Shown here one piece after another: positions 24,989 through 34,057 of a stretch of 64,000 bases of DNA. A program made the position numbers and the translations under genes. Position 1 is the stretch's first letter. Every line of letters starts with the position of its first letter. The stretch comes from Corynebacterium sp. TAE3-ERU16 (GTDB lineage: Bacteria > Actinomycetota > Actinomycetes > Mycobacteriales > Mycobacteriaceae): contig NZ_JAHUTN010000001.1 in the NCBI RefSeq assembly GCF_019209935.1, positions 432,192-496,191 of the forward strand, given 5' to 3'. The notes under the pieces were generated by a model. The model saw only the letters and a list, made by a program, of their open reading frames with translations. It was not told the origin of the DNA and searched no databases.

Positions 24989-25918
24989 TCAGCGCGGCTC
25001 CGCGTCGTCGGGTACCGGCGCCGCTTCGGGGTAGGGCTCGGGTGCGCACGCGGTCGCGTCCGTGAAACCGCCGTCGTCGATGGCTGTCCGCAGCGTGCCG
25101 GCCATCCGGTCGAGCATCGCCCGTCCGGTGTCGTAGGTGCCGTCCCCGGGTCGCACCGCCAGCGCGACGCCGACCTCCCCGTCCGGGGTCTGCAGGACAC
25201 CGAACTGCCGGACCAGGTAGTCGCCGGAGTCGTCCGGCCCCCACCCGCCCTTGAACGGGAGGCCCGGAATCCGTCCGAGTCCGTAGGACTGCGCTTCGGT
25301 GATCTGATTCATCGCGGTCAGTACAGCGCCGGCCCCCGGGATGCAGGTCATCTGGTGGGCGAACCGTGCCTGGTCGGCGAGCGCCCAGGCGGTCTGGCCC
25401 GCGGCGGAGAACCCGGGCCTGGTGATCTCCGGTGGGACCGTGGTTTCATCACCGGCCTTCCGGAGGATCTCTTCGGTGGCCGCCGCGGCGTCGGTCCCAC
25501 CGCCGAGGGAGTACCACAGTGTGTCCAGGGCGGCGTTGTCGCTCACCGTGATCGCCCGGTCGACGGTCTCCACGGTCCCGGTGCCGCGGTACAGGACCGC
25601 CATGGACACCGGCACCTTCACGGTGGACCAGGCCGGTCCGACGGTGACCGATCCCGCCTCCGCGACGGAGTGCCCGTCGGCGAGTGCGACGCCCACAGGA
25701 CCGTCCGCGACCGCGGCAGCGGCGATCTCGTCCGCCACGCGCTGCAGTTCCCGGGCCCCGGGCGGCATCTCCGACGTGGTGGCGGTGGCCCACGGGGAGG
25801 CCCCCGTCGACGCCGGGGGACGCTGATCGTCGCCCCCGTTCCCACTCCCGCCATCCGTGGGAATGGTGCAGGCGGACAGCACCGACGCACACACGAGCAG
25901 CCCCGTCAGTCTCCTCAT
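24989..25918 (-). CDS. Class A beta-lactamase-like lipoprotein
   Basis: A 309-residue exported serine hydrolase. The signal peptide ends in a lipobox, LSAC, with Cys17 as the lipidated residue. Penicillin-recognising motifs are all present: Ser98-x-x-Lys101 (WSTVK), Ser126-Asp127-Asn128 (VSDNAA) and Lys223-Gly-Gly (FKGGWG). I could not place the class A Glu166 with confidence, so it may be a weak beta-lactamase or a peptidase rather than a resistance enzyme. Its ATG overlaps the rhomboid stop by 4 bases, so the two are translationally coupled. It occupies the space where mycobacteria carry cysM-cysO-mec. Confidence 0.82.
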   Translation of the reverse strand: MRRLTGLLVCASVLSACTIPTDGGSGNGGDDQRPPASTGASPWATATTSEMPPGARELQRVADEIAAAAVADGPVGVALADGHSVAEAGSVTVGPAWSTVKVPVSMAVLYRGTGTVETVDRAITVSDNAALDTLWYSLGGGTDAAAATEEILRKAGDETTVPPEITRPGFSAAGQTAWALADQARFAHQMTCIPGAGAVLTAMNQITEAQSYGLGRIPGLPFKGGWGPDDSGDYLVRQFGVLQTPDGEVGVALAVRPGDGTYDTGRAMLDRMAGTLRTAIDDGGFTDATACAPEPYPEAAPVPDDAEPR

Positions 25919-26613
25919 GGAAGCCCTCTTCCCGTACGCGGTGGGCGCCGGACCGGATCGTCGGATCTGATGGTCGCGCCGGCGACCACCCCGCCGACCG
26001 CGCCGAAGAGGTGCCCCTGCCAGGACAGGCCCGCCTGCGGCAGAAACCCGTAGATCATGCCGGAGAACGAGAACAAGAGAATGACACCGACGAGGATCTG
26101 TCCGAGGGAGCGGTTGTAGAAGCCGCGGACCATGAGGTAGCTCATCCAGCCGTACACCAGTCCCGAGGCGCCGATGTGGTTCGTCCCGACTCCCCCGAGG
26201 AGCCAGGTGCCCAGGCCGCCGATGACCATGCAGATCACCGTGACCTCGAAGAAGGTTCTCCTTCCGGAGAGCCCGATGAGGAACGCGGCGACGACACCGA
26301 TGGTCGTGTTTCCCGTGATGTGGCCGAACCCGGCGTGCAGGAACGGGGAGCTGAGGATCGCGGGCAGGAACGCGGGGTCCAGCGGATGGATCCCGAAGGA
26401 GTTGAGGTGGCCACCGCTGAGCAAGTTGGCCAGGAACACGACCCAGATCGCGATCACCCAGCCGAGGGTGAGTCGCACCGCCGTGCGGAGACGCACCCGG
26501 CCCGCGGCCACCGGGGAAAGGGCGGACGGTGTCGCCGCGGCGGGCAGCCCACCGGGGAATGCTGATCCGGGATCGGGGATGTGGAAGGCGGAACGGTCGG
26601 GATACCTGGGCAC
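25915..26613 (-). CDS. Rhomboid-family intramembrane serine protease
   Basis: A 232-residue protein with six predicted membrane helices. The catalytic dyad is Ser150 in HIGASGLVYG and His201 in SWQGHLFGAVGG; HAGFGHITGN around residues 93-102 supplies the usual His and Asn. The substrate is unknown. Order murI - rhomboid is conserved in mycobacteria (Rv1337-Rv1338). Translation is coupled to the downstream beta-lactamase-like gene by a 4-base overlap. Confidence 0.92.
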   Translation of the reverse strand: MPRYPDRSAFHIPDPGSAFPGGLPAAATPSALSPVAAGRVRLRTAVRLTLGWVIAIWVVFLANLLSGGHLNSFGIHPLDPAFLPAILSSPFLHAGFGHITGNTTIGVVAAFLIGLSGRRTFFEVTVICMVIGGLGTWLLGGVGTNHIGASGLVYGWMSYLMVRGFYNRSLGQILVGVILLFSFSGMIYGFLPQAGLSWQGHLFGAVGGVVAGATIRSDDPVRRPPRTGRGLP

Positions 26614-26666
26614 GTCATTTCCTCATCATTCGTGAGTCACGTCGGATTCCCCCGCCTGCGGCGGGG

Positions 26667-27206
26667 TCACCCCATCAGGGCGGCGAGCAGGGAATCCTGG
26701 TTGAACGCCAGCCATTCGACGAGCGCGGCACGCTCCTCCTCCGCGGCCTCCCCGTTGACCTCCCCGGAGGCGACGTAGAGGCGGATGTCGTTCAGCCCGG
26801 TGATCCAGGCGTTGACCTCGGATTCGGGCACGACCACAGCGACGTTGCCGTTCGGTCCGAGCGCTTCGCTGATCACCTGGAGGTTCTCGAGCTTGCCCCG
26901 GCAGATGTCGTTCTCGTGGAGGCTGCGGAGCAGGGAGTTGTCCCCCTCGTACTCCTCGTCACCGGCCCGTTCGAAATCAGGGAGGAGTCGGCGTAGCGCC
27001 GGATCCTCGGGGGCCTCCCTGTGCCCGCTGGGCATTCCGGTGAGCTCCGCGAGTTCGTCCTTCGGGGCGGACTGCGCCCGGCGGATCAGGGCCTCCGCCA
27101 CGGTGGCGGCGAGGTCACCGAGGACCTCCCGTTCCATGGGGTCGAACGTGGCGGTGAATCTGGCCCGACCGCGGATCAGGCCCTTCCTGCGTTTCCAGGG
27201 TTCCAT
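26667..27206 (-). CDS. DUF2017 family protein
   Basis: A 179-residue soluble protein matching the actinobacterial DUF2017 family that regularly follows clpS (Rv1332 in M. tuberculosis). It starts WKRRKGLIRGRARFTATF and has the conserved block LRRLLPDFERAGDEEYEGD. GGAG lies 9 bases upstream of the ATG. No catalytic motif is visible; its constant pairing with clpS suggests a link to regulated proteolysis, which is inference. Confidence 0.85.
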   Translation of the reverse strand: MEPWKRRKGLIRGRARFTATFDPMEREVLGDLAATVAEALIRRAQSAPKDELAELTGMPSGHREAPEDPALRRLLPDFERAGDEEYEGDNSLLRSLHENDICRGKLENLQVISEALGPNGNVAVVVPESEVNAWITGLNDIRLYVASGEVNGEAAEEERAALVEWLAFNQDSLLAALMG

Positions 27207-27224
27207 GTCGTGTATCTCCGCCTC

Positions 27225-27518
27225 TCAACCGGCCTGCTGCATAGTCGCCCAGAGACCGGCGGTGTGCAGCTTCTTCACGTCCGCCTCGACCTTGTCCTTC
27301 TCCCCCGAGGAGACGACGGCCTTGCCCTCGGTGTGGACCTGCATCATCAGCTCCGTCGCACGTTTGCGGTCGTAGCCGAGCACCGTCTCGAACACGTAGG
27401 TGACGTAACTCATGAGATTGACCGGATCGTCCCAGACGATGCACATCCAGGGCAGGTTCTCACTCGTGAGGACGTCGACGTTCTCCGTCTCTACTGGTAC
27501 CGGTGTGGGCGAACTCAT
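27225..27518 (-). CDS. clpS: ATP-dependent Clp protease adaptor ClpS
   Basis: A 97-residue adaptor that delivers N-degron substrates to the Clp protease. Typical features are [20 protein letters not shown], which forms part of the N-degron pocket, and [15 protein letters not shown]. The start at 27518 leaves a variable 25-residue leader as usual; a TAGTCT box lies 7 bases upstream, indicating leaderless transcription. It is followed by DUF2017 and divergent from pncB. Confidence 0.93.
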   Translation of the reverse strand: MSSPTPVPVETENVDVLTSENLPWMCIVWDDPVNLMSYVTYVFETVLGYDRKRATELMMQVHTEGKAVVSSGEKDKVEADVKKLHTAGLWATMQQAG

Positions 27519-27525
27519 GTCCACA

Positions 27526-27531
27526 AGACTA
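27526..27531 (-). promoter_or_regulatory. Candidate -10 box, leaderless clpS
   Basis: Minus-strand TAGTCT 7 bases before the clpS ATG. Confidence 0.45.
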
Positions 27532-27631
27532 TCCGTTTCCGTTCGGACATGCGGGACCGCCTCGGTTACGGCGGCACACCGGCGCTCCCCCGGAAAAGTA
27601 CCGGTGCTGTCGGTGCCCGAAACGATGGGAC

Positions 27632-27637
27632 TACAGT
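27632..27637 (+). promoter_or_regulatory. Candidate -10 box, leaderless pncB
   Basis: TACAGT 7 bases before the pncB GTG; no ribosome binding site is visible. Confidence 0.45.
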
Positions 27638-27644
27638 GGGGTGC

Positions 27645-28976
27645 GTGAATCACATCACCCCGGAATCAAAACAAAACCACCGTTCCAGCGCCCTGCTGAC
27701 GGACATGTACGAGCTGACGATGCTGCAGGCGTCGCTGCGTGACGGAACCGCCGACCGCGAGTGCGCCTTCGAGGTTTTCGCCCGTCGCCTCCCCAACGAG
27801 CGCCGCTACGGCGTCGTCGCCGGAACCGAACGCGTCCTCCGCGCGGTGCAGGACTTCGTCTTCACCGACGAGCAGCTGGCGTCGCTCGACTTCCTCGACG
27901 AACGCACCCTGGAATACCTGAGGAACTACCGTTTCTCCGGTCGGATCGACGGCTACCGGGAGGGCGAGCTCTACTTCCCGCACTCCCCGATCCTCACCGT
28001 CCGCGGCACCTTCGCCGAGTGCGTCCTCCTGGAGACGGTCGTCCTCTCGATCATGAACGCGGACTCCGCCGTGGCGTCCGCCGCCGCCCGCATGGTCACC
28101 GCCGCCAACGGCCGGAAGATCATCGAGATGGGTTCCCGCAGGACCCACGAGTACGCCGCCGTGGCCTCCTCGCGTGCGGCGTACCTGGCCGGCTTCCACT
28201 CGACCTCCAACCTCGAGGCCGCGTTCCGCTACGGGATCCCGGCCGGCGGCACCGCCGCCCACTCCTGGACGCTCCTCCACGTCAACGAGGACGGGAGCGC
28301 GAACGAGGAGGCCGCGTTCCGGGCCCAGATCGATTCCCTCGGTGTGGGCACCACCCTCCTGGTCGACACCTACGACATCACCAACGGCGTCGAGACCGCG
28401 GTGCGGGTCGGCGGCCCCAAGCTCGGCGCGGTCCGGATCGATTCCGGCGATCTGGGCATGCTGACCCGGCAGGTCCGGCGCCAGCTCGACGCACTCGGCA
28501 ACCACAACACCAAGATCGTCGTCTCCTCCGACCTGGACGAGTTCGCGATCGCAGGCCTGTCCGGTGACCCGGTGGACATCTACGGTGTGGGCACCTCGGT
28601 CGTCACCGGTTCGGGCGCCCCGACCGCGGGCATGGTGTACAAGCTGGTCGAGGTCGACGGCAAGCCCGTCGCCAAGCGTTCCCGCAACAAGGCCAGCCGT
28701 GGCGGCGCGAAGCGGGCGCTGCGCACGCACCGCGACACCGGGACCGCGGTCGAGGAGATCGTGCTGCCGATCGACGCGGAGACCCCGGACACCGGTACGC
28801 TGACCGCCCGCGAGCTGACCATCCCGATGATCCGGGACGGCAGGCCGGTGGAGGGACTCCCGACCCTGAATGAGGCCCGTGAACACCTGGCCGCGCAGCT
28901 GGTCACCCTCCCGTGGGAGGGCCTCGCCCTGTCCCGGGACGAGCCCGCCCTCAGCGCCCGCTTCGTCGGGTTCTGA
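27645..28976 (+). CDS. pncB: Nicotinate phosphoribosyltransferase
   Basis: A 443-residue enzyme converting nicotinate and PRPP to nicotinate mononucleotide in NAD salvage. Recognisable blocks are [15 protein letters not shown] near the N-terminus, [21 protein letters not shown], the active-site histidine region [11 protein letters not shown] and [11 protein letters not shown]. The GTG at 27645 is chosen because it sits just behind a -10 box and precedes the conserved N-terminus by about 18 residues. Position next to dinG and opposite clpS matches mycobacterial pncB1. Confidence 0.94.
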   Translation: MNHITPESKQNHRSSALLTDMYELTMLQASLRDGTADRECAFEVFARRLPNERRYGVVAGTERVLRAVQDFVFTDEQLASLDFLDERTLEYLRNYRFSGRIDGYREGELYFPHSPILTVRGTFAECVLLETVVLSIMNADSAVASAAARMVTAANGRKIIEMGSRRTHEYAAVASSRAAYLAGFHSTSNLEAAFRYGIPAGGTAAHSWTLLHVNEDGSANEEAAFRAQIDSLGVGTTLLVDTYDITNGVETAVRVGGPKLGAVRIDSGDLGMLTRQVRRQLDALGNHNTKIVVSSDLDEFAIAGLSGDPVDIYGVGTSVVTGSGAPTAGMVYKLVEVDGKPVAKRSRNKASRGGAKRALRTHRDTGTAVEEIVLPIDAETPDTGTLTARELTIPMIRDGRPVEGLPTLNEAREHLAAQLVTLPWEGLALSRDEPALSARFVGF

Positions 28977-28996
28977 TTCCCGCCCGGCCCCGGTCA

Positions 28997-29032
28997 CGCG
29001 GCCCCGGAATGCAACAGCGCTCCGGGGCCGCG
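28997..29032 (+). terminator. Terminator after pncB
   Basis: Perfect 12-bp arms CGCGGCCCCGGA and TCCGGGGCCGCG with a 12-base loop, followed by TTCTCGTTCTCG, about 20 bases after the pncB stop. Confidence 0.8.
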
Positions 29033-29256
29033 TTCTCGTTCTCGCCGGACCTCCGCGCGGTATCCCCGTCCGATCCTCCCGCACCGGTCCGGGGATCGTG
29101 CACCGTCGGCGCAGGATGTCCCCGGCACGGCACCGTGTCCCGGTGGGCCGGGGTTAGACTGCAGGGCAACCCATTCCACGCAGCCGCAATCAGCCCGGTT
29201 CCCGGCCGCCACGGAAGTGCACCTCTGACTCACCCACACCCCTGCGGGAAGGATCC

Positions 29257-31221
29257 ATGCCCGAAGCCGCGCTCTCCCCCGACACAGGTCAGCTCCTCGG
29301 GACGGCGGTGTCCGCGATCGGCGGTACCACGCGTCCCGGCCAGGTCGCGATGCTGAATGCCGTGACGAAGGCCATGCGGGAGGAGCGGCACCTGGCGGTG
29401 CAGGCCGGAACCGGCACCGGTAAATCACTGGCGTACCTGATTCCGGCACTCGCCCACGCGCAGGCCACGGGCACCACCGTGGTGGTGTCCACCGCGACGA
29501 TCGCCCTGCAGCGGCAGCTGGTCGAACGCGATCTCCCCCGCCTGGCGGACGCACTGGAGCCCGTGATGGGCAGGCGCCCCACCTTCGCGATCCTGAAGGG
29601 CCGCTCGAACTACCTGTGCCTGAACAAGATCAGCCAGCCGGAGGCTTCGGAGGAGGCGCTGATCGACGAGGCGGATCTCTCCTGGATGGGTCGGCACATC
29701 GTCCGGCTGAACGAGTGGGCGCAGGAGACGGAGAGCGGCGACCGGGATTCCCTGGATCCGGGTGTCCCCGATCTGGCCTGGAAGCAGGTGAGTGTCACGG
29801 CCCGGGAGTGTCTCGGGGCGAACCGCTGTCCGCACGGGGAGGACTGCTTCGCGGAGTCCGCCCGGAGGAAGGCCCAGGACGTCGACGTCGTGGTGACCAA
29901 CCACGCGCTGCTCGCGATCGACGCCCTGTCGGAGGGCACGATCCTGCCCGGGCACGACGTCGTTGTCATCGATGAGGCCCACGAGCTGGACGGGCGGATC
30001 ACCGCGGTGGCGACGGCGGAGATCTCCGGTCCGACGTTGACCCTGCTGGCCAAGCGCGCCGGGAAGCTCGGCGCGGAGGGACGCGACGAGAAGGTCAGCG
30101 CCCTCGCGGGCGACTGGGAGAAGCTGTCCGCCGCGATGCCCGAGGGCAGGTGGAACGTGATCGACCCGTCCGCGACGTCACTGCTCACCGCGCTGCGTGA
30201 CGCGTTGTGGTCGCTGCGGCAGTCGATCGCACGGAGCCCCGACGGGGAGGTCACCAACGATCCGACCACCGCGGCCGAACGCCAGTCCGTGGCGACGGCG
30301 CTGCAGGAGATGCACGACTCGATCGTCCGGGTGCTGGAGGTCTTCGCCACCGGAGACCCGACGAAGCAGCAGGACGTGGTGTGGCTGAACCGGGACGACC
30401 GGCGTGGCGACACCCTCCGGGTCGCTCCGCTGTCCGTCGCGGGTCTCCTCGCCTCACGACTGTTCGCCGAGCAGACGGTGATCCTGACCTCCGCCACGTT
30501 GACGCTCGGCGGGCGTTTCGACGCGATGGCCGCCGCCTGGGGCCTCGCCCGCGGCTCCTACGACAGCCTCGACGCCGGCACCCCCTTCGACCCGGCGAAG
30601 GCCGCGATCCTCTACACCGCCCGCGATCTTCCCGATCCGGGCCGGGACGGGCTACCGGAGCAGACGCTCGACGAGATCGCGGAACTGATCACCGCCGCGG
30701 GCGGACGGACCCTGGGGCTGTTCTCCTCCCGGCGTGCCGCGGAACAGGCCACGCAGGCGATGCGGATGCGCCTGCCCTTCGACATCCTCTGCCAGGGTGA
30801 CGACGGCACGGGCGCGCTGGTGGAGCGGTTCGCGAAGAGCGAGAACACCTGCCTGTTCGGCACCCTGTCGCTGTGGCAGGGCGTCGATGTCCCGGGACGC
30901 ACGTGTTCGCTGGTCATCATCGACCGGATCCCCTTCCCCCGGCCCGACGATCCGCTGCTGCAGGCCCGGAAGGAGGCCGCGGACGCGGACGGGCGGAACG
31001 GGTTCATGGAGGTCGCGGCGAGCCACGCCGCGCTGCTCATGGCGCAGGGTGCCGGCCGACTGCTGCGCCGTACCGACGACCGCGGGGTCGTCGCCGTGCT
31101 GGACAACCGCCTGGTGACCCGCCGCTACGGTTCCTTCCTGCTCAACTCGATGCCCCCGTTCTGGCGCACCTCCGATCCGGAGGTCGTGCGCGGCGCCCTG
31201 GAGAGGCTGGTGGCCCGGTGA
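29257..31221 (+). CDS. dinG: DinG-family ATP-dependent DNA helicase
   Basis: A 654-residue superfamily 2 helicase. Walker A is AGTGTGKS at residues 50-57 and the DEAH box is VVIDEAHEL. Cysteines in NYLCLNK and in ARECLGANRCPHGEDCF are spaced as the iron-sulphur cluster ligands of the XPD/DinG family. Late motifs include LFGTLSLWQGVDVPG and QGAGRLLRRTDDRGVV. It is likely to unwind 5'-tailed DNA or R-loops during repair. Its stop overlaps the start of the next gene (GTGA), so the two are coupled. Confidence 0.94.
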   Translation: MPEAALSPDTGQLLGTAVSAIGGTTRPGQVAMLNAVTKAMREERHLAVQAGTGTGKSLAYLIPALAHAQATGTTVVVSTATIALQRQLVERDLPRLADALEPVMGRRPTFAILKGRSNYLCLNKISQPEASEEALIDEADLSWMGRHIVRLNEWAQETESGDRDSLDPGVPDLAWKQVSVTARECLGANRCPHGEDCFAESARRKAQDVDVVVTNHALLAIDALSEGTILPGHDVVVIDEAHELDGRITAVATAEISGPTLTLLAKRAGKLGAEGRDEKVSALAGDWEKLSAAMPEGRWNVIDPSATSLLTALRDALWSLRQSIARSPDGEVTNDPTTAAERQSVATALQEMHDSIVRVLEVFATGDPTKQQDVVWLNRDDRRGDTLRVAPLSVAGLLASRLFAEQTVILTSATLTLGGRFDAMAAAWGLARGSYDSLDAGTPFDPAKAAILYTARDLPDPGRDGLPEQTLDEIAELITAAGGRTLGLFSSRRAAEQATQAMRMRLPFDILCQGDDGTGALVERFAKSENTCLFGTLSLWQGVDVPGRTCSLVIIDRIPFPRPDDPLLQARKEAADADGRNGFMEVAASHAALLMAQGAGRLLRRTDDRGVVAVLDNRLVTRRYGSFLLNSMPPFWRTSDPEVVRGALERLVAR

Positions 31222-32648
31222 TCTACCCCGACCGTTCCCTGCCCGGGCTCCTGTTCACCGGCGAGCTCCCCGACACCCCGGCGATCACGGACCCGCGGCG
31301 CACGGTGACGTACCGGCAGCTCGCCCGGGAGGTGGCAGCCGCGGCCGGCGCACTCGTGGACCGCGGTGTCCGCGCGGGTGACCGCGTCGCGGTGCAGGTG
31401 CCCAACGGGATCGGGTTCGCGGTCGCGTTCCACGCGGTGCTGTCGGTCGGTGCCACGGTCGTCCCCGTCGGAGTGCAGGTCACACCGGAGGACCGGGAGT
31501 GGCAGATCCGGCGCTCGGGTGCCGTTCTGCTCATCGACGCCGATACCGCGGCGGAGCTGCACGCGGCGCGGAGTAGCGCGATCCGGCCCCGACCCGTGGA
31601 CCCGGATTCCGTGGCGGTACTCCCCTTCACCTCCGGGACGACGGCGCGACCCAAGGCGATCCGGCTGACCCACCGGAACATCGTGGCGAACACGATCCAG
31701 TTCGCCGCGGTCCTGCCGCTCGAGGCGGGCGAGGCGTGCATGTCGGTGCTGCCTTTCACCCACGCCTACGGGATGACATCCCTGCTCAACGCCCCGCTGC
31801 TGCTGCGCGGCCACATCATCGCCGAGCCCTTCGACGCGGAACGCTTCCTGCGCGGCCACGGCGCGTACGGCGTCGCGCTCTCGTTCATCGCTCCCCCGCT
31901 GGCTCGGCTCATGGCGCGCCATCCACTCGCCGCGGAGGTGGACTTCGGCGCGCTGCGCACCGTCATCAACGGCGCCGCCGCACTGGCCCCGGAGGTCGCC
32001 GCGGACGTCCGCAAGCGGACCGGGGCACGGGTGATCCAGGGGTACGGGCTGACGGAGGCCTCACCGGTCACCCACCTCGCCATCGACCCGGACTGCCCTC
32101 CCGACACGATCGGGCACCCGCTCCCGGACACCGCGGACCGCATCGTCGACCCGGTGACCGGTGCAGACGTCGACGCCGGTGCCGCGGGCGAGCTGTGGGT
32201 CCGCGGTCCCCAGGTCATGGCCGGATATCTGGATGACCCGGAGCGGACCGCGGACCGGTTCCGGGACGGTTGGCTGCGGACCGGGGACTGGGCGGAGCGC
32301 GACGCCGGTGGCGGGGTCCGGATCATCGACCGGATCGACGACGTGATCAATTCGCGTGGTTTCCAGGTCTCCCCCTCCAGGCTGGAGAACATCGTCACCG
32401 CGCTCCCCGCGGTCGCGGACTGCGTGGTCACCCGGGGACGCACCACCGACGGCGACGAGTGCCCGGTCGCGTTCATCGTGGTGGCCGAGGGATCACGGAT
32501 CGATCCCGGGACCGTGATGGACCATGTCGCCGCCCGGACCGCTCCCCACGAGCGGATCCGTGCGGTCGAGTTCGTGGACGGCCTTCCACGCTCGGCGGCG
32601 GGAAAGGTGCAGCGGCAGCTGCTCCCCACACTGCGGATCGAGGTCTGA
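31218..32648 (+). CDS. AMP-dependent acyl-CoA synthetase/ligase
   Basis: A 476-residue adenylate-forming enzyme. Motifs: P-loop-like PFTSGTTARPKA near residue 137, the YGLTEASPV motif, WLRTGDWAERD and the C-terminal lysine in GLPRSAAGKVQRQ, whose Lys catalyses adenylation. It should activate a carboxylic acid as acyl-AMP and then acyl-CoA; the acid is unknown. It is somewhat shorter than medium-chain ligases. The GTG start overlaps the dinG stop. Coupling to a helicase is unexpected functionally and may only reflect tight packing. Confidence 0.88.
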   Translation: MIYPDRSLPGLLFTGELPDTPAITDPRRTVTYRQLAREVAAAAGALVDRGVRAGDRVAVQVPNGIGFAVAFHAVLSVGATVVPVGVQVTPEDREWQIRRSGAVLLIDADTAAELHAARSSAIRPRPVDPDSVAVLPFTSGTTARPKAIRLTHRNIVANTIQFAAVLPLEAGEACMSVLPFTHAYGMTSLLNAPLLLRGHIIAEPFDAERFLRGHGAYGVALSFIAPPLARLMARHPLAAEVDFGALRTVINGAAALAPEVAADVRKRTGARVIQGYGLTEASPVTHLAIDPDCPPDTIGHPLPDTADRIVDPVTGADVDAGAAGELWVRGPQVMAGYLDDPERTADRFRDGWLRTGDWAERDAGGGVRIIDRIDDVINSRGFQVSPSRLENIVTALPAVADCVVTRGRTTDGDECPVAFIVVAEGSRIDPGTVMDHVAARTAPHERIRAVEFVDGLPRSAAGKVQRQLLPTLRIEV

Positions 32649-32724
32649 GCGCCGATCCGTGTCGCCCGGGCCAGCCGGTGGATGTCCGCGGGACCACCGC
32701 CCGGCGCGTCTGCACGCTCGCGGA

Positions 32725-32730
32725 TAAGCT
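32725..32730 (+). promoter_or_regulatory. Candidate -10 box, leaderless GNAT gene
   Basis: TAAGCT 6 bases before the ATG at 32737. Confidence 0.4.
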
Positions 32731-32736
32731 GTGGAC

Positions 32737-33291
32737 ATGGACGAGATGACCTGGCCCATTCCCCTCGACACCCTGAGCGACGGCGTGATCCGGTTGCGTC
32801 GCCCCTGCGCGGGAGACGTCGACGACGTCTTCGCCACGGCAGTCGATCCGCTCTCGGTGAACTTCACCTCCGTACCCGGGAACTACACCCGCGACATGGC
32901 CTCCGAGTACCTCCGGTCCTGCGCGGACCGCCCGGACCTGGTGTTCTGGGCCATCGAGCTGACCGGCGATCCCGGGCACTACGCCGGGAACATCTCGCTG
33001 CGGCTCACCGATGCGGAGGTCGGTTCGGTCTCGGTCAGCTACGCGACGGCCCCGTGGGCGCGGGGCCGCGGCATCATGCCCCGTGCGCTCGATCTCGTGA
33101 CCGATCACGCGCTGGCGCACGGTACCCACCGCATCGAGCTGAGCACCATCGCCGACAACGTCCGCTCCAGGTCGGTCGCGGAGCGGTGCGGGTTCACCTT
33201 CGAGGGGATCAAGCGGCAGGCCGCCCTCCACCGTGGCGGGTACGTCGACACCGCCCACTACTCCCTGCTGGCCTCCGACCGGGGACACTGA
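32737..33291 (+). CDS. GNAT-family N-acetyltransferase (RimJ/RimL-like)
   Basis: A 184-residue acetyltransferase of the RimJ/RimL type. The N-terminal strand pattern is VIRLRRPCAGD; the acetyl-CoA loop region is SYATAPWARGRGIMPRAL; the C-terminal block SRSVAERCGFTFEG is diagnostic. It probably acetylates a protein N-terminus or a small amine; the substrate is unknown. The ATG at 32737 is chosen over a GTG at 32731 because the -10 box fits a leaderless ATG. Confidence 0.88.
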   Translation: MDEMTWPIPLDTLSDGVIRLRRPCAGDVDDVFATAVDPLSVNFTSVPGNYTRDMASEYLRSCADRPDLVFWAIELTGDPGHYAGNISLRLTDAEVGSVSVSYATAPWARGRGIMPRALDLVTDHALAHGTHRIELSTIADNVRSRSVAERCGFTFEGIKRQAALHRGGYVDTAHYSLLASDRGH

Positions 33292-33342
33292 TCCCTGTAC
33301 CTTGCGCCCGTGACTCCTCCACGGGGCGCGGTGCCGGTCGGT

Positions 33343-33789
33343 CTACCTCGACCAGATGCCGCGCCGGAGGTTCAGCACCGCGGCCGCGATGGCCCAGACC
33401 GTCGCGTAGACCGGCCAGACGAACATGTAGTTGATGTCAGGCGCACCGAGGAGCACCTGTGCGCAGCCGTAGCCGAAGGTGACCGCGGAACCACCCGCGA
33501 AGGCTATCGCCAACGCCCGGAGTGTTATGCCGAACTCGAACTCGTCCTGGTCCGTACACATGGCCGTCGCCCCGCCGAGAACGATCAGGACGCCTGTGAC
33601 GATGAGGATCAACGCGAGCTCGCGGGCGAACGGCGCGGAGCCCGTGACGACGGCGAGTGCGAGCACCAGGAGCGCGAGGTACCCGGCCATCGACACGGCG
33701 AAGATGCGCTGTCCCCCTCGGAGCCGGTTCCACCATCTCTGCGCCGGATGATTTCCGGTCTCCTCCCGGTCATCGCGGTACGCGTTCAT
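33343..33789 (-). CDS. Hypothetical four-helix membrane protein
   Basis: A 148-residue protein with four predicted membrane helices, the first at about residues 30-50 (IFAVSMAGYLALLVLALAVV), and an N-terminal polar stretch (NAYRDDREETGNHPAQRWW). I do not recognise the family. The start at 33789 is chosen because the upstream extension is Arg-rich with no membrane or domain signal. It is convergent with the acetyltransferase gene. Confidence 0.6.
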   Translation of the reverse strand: MNAYRDDREETGNHPAQRWWNRLRGGQRIFAVSMAGYLALLVLALAVVTGSAPFARELALILIVTGVLIVLGGATAMCTDQDEFEFGITLRALAIAFAGGSAVTFGYGCAQVLLGAPDINYMFVWPVYATVWAIAAAVLNLRRGIWSR

Positions 33790-33941
33790 CGTTCCTCGGC
33801 ATTCTCTCTCGGCCCGGAGGCACCGGGGCGACCATCGGCGATTGTGTCGACGAACACCGACACTAGCCGCAGGCCCGGGGACCATCAAGCGGGTCTGGAA
33901 CCCGCTCCCGGTCGCCGGGATCACCCCGCCCCCGGAGAGGA

Positions 33942-34057
33942 TCAGTCGCACCCGCGCATGTGGAGCGCTTCACCGCGGAAGCCCACGGGACCGGAAGCGG
34001 GGGCGGACGTGACGAACAGGTTGAAGATCACCGCGTTGTCCGGCATCGGCCGGGCCC
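33942..34057 (-). pseudogene. Detached C-terminal piece of the vWA lipoprotein gene
   Basis: Beyond the annotated stop of the vWA gene a different minus-strand frame continues with strongly G/C-ending codons and reads MPDNAVIFNLFVTSAPASGP and onward to a TGA at 33942 (34 residues from the ATG at 34046). Adding one base in the GC-run at about 34047-34057 would fuse it to the vWA frame. It is either a real frameshift or an assembly error. Confidence 0.6.
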
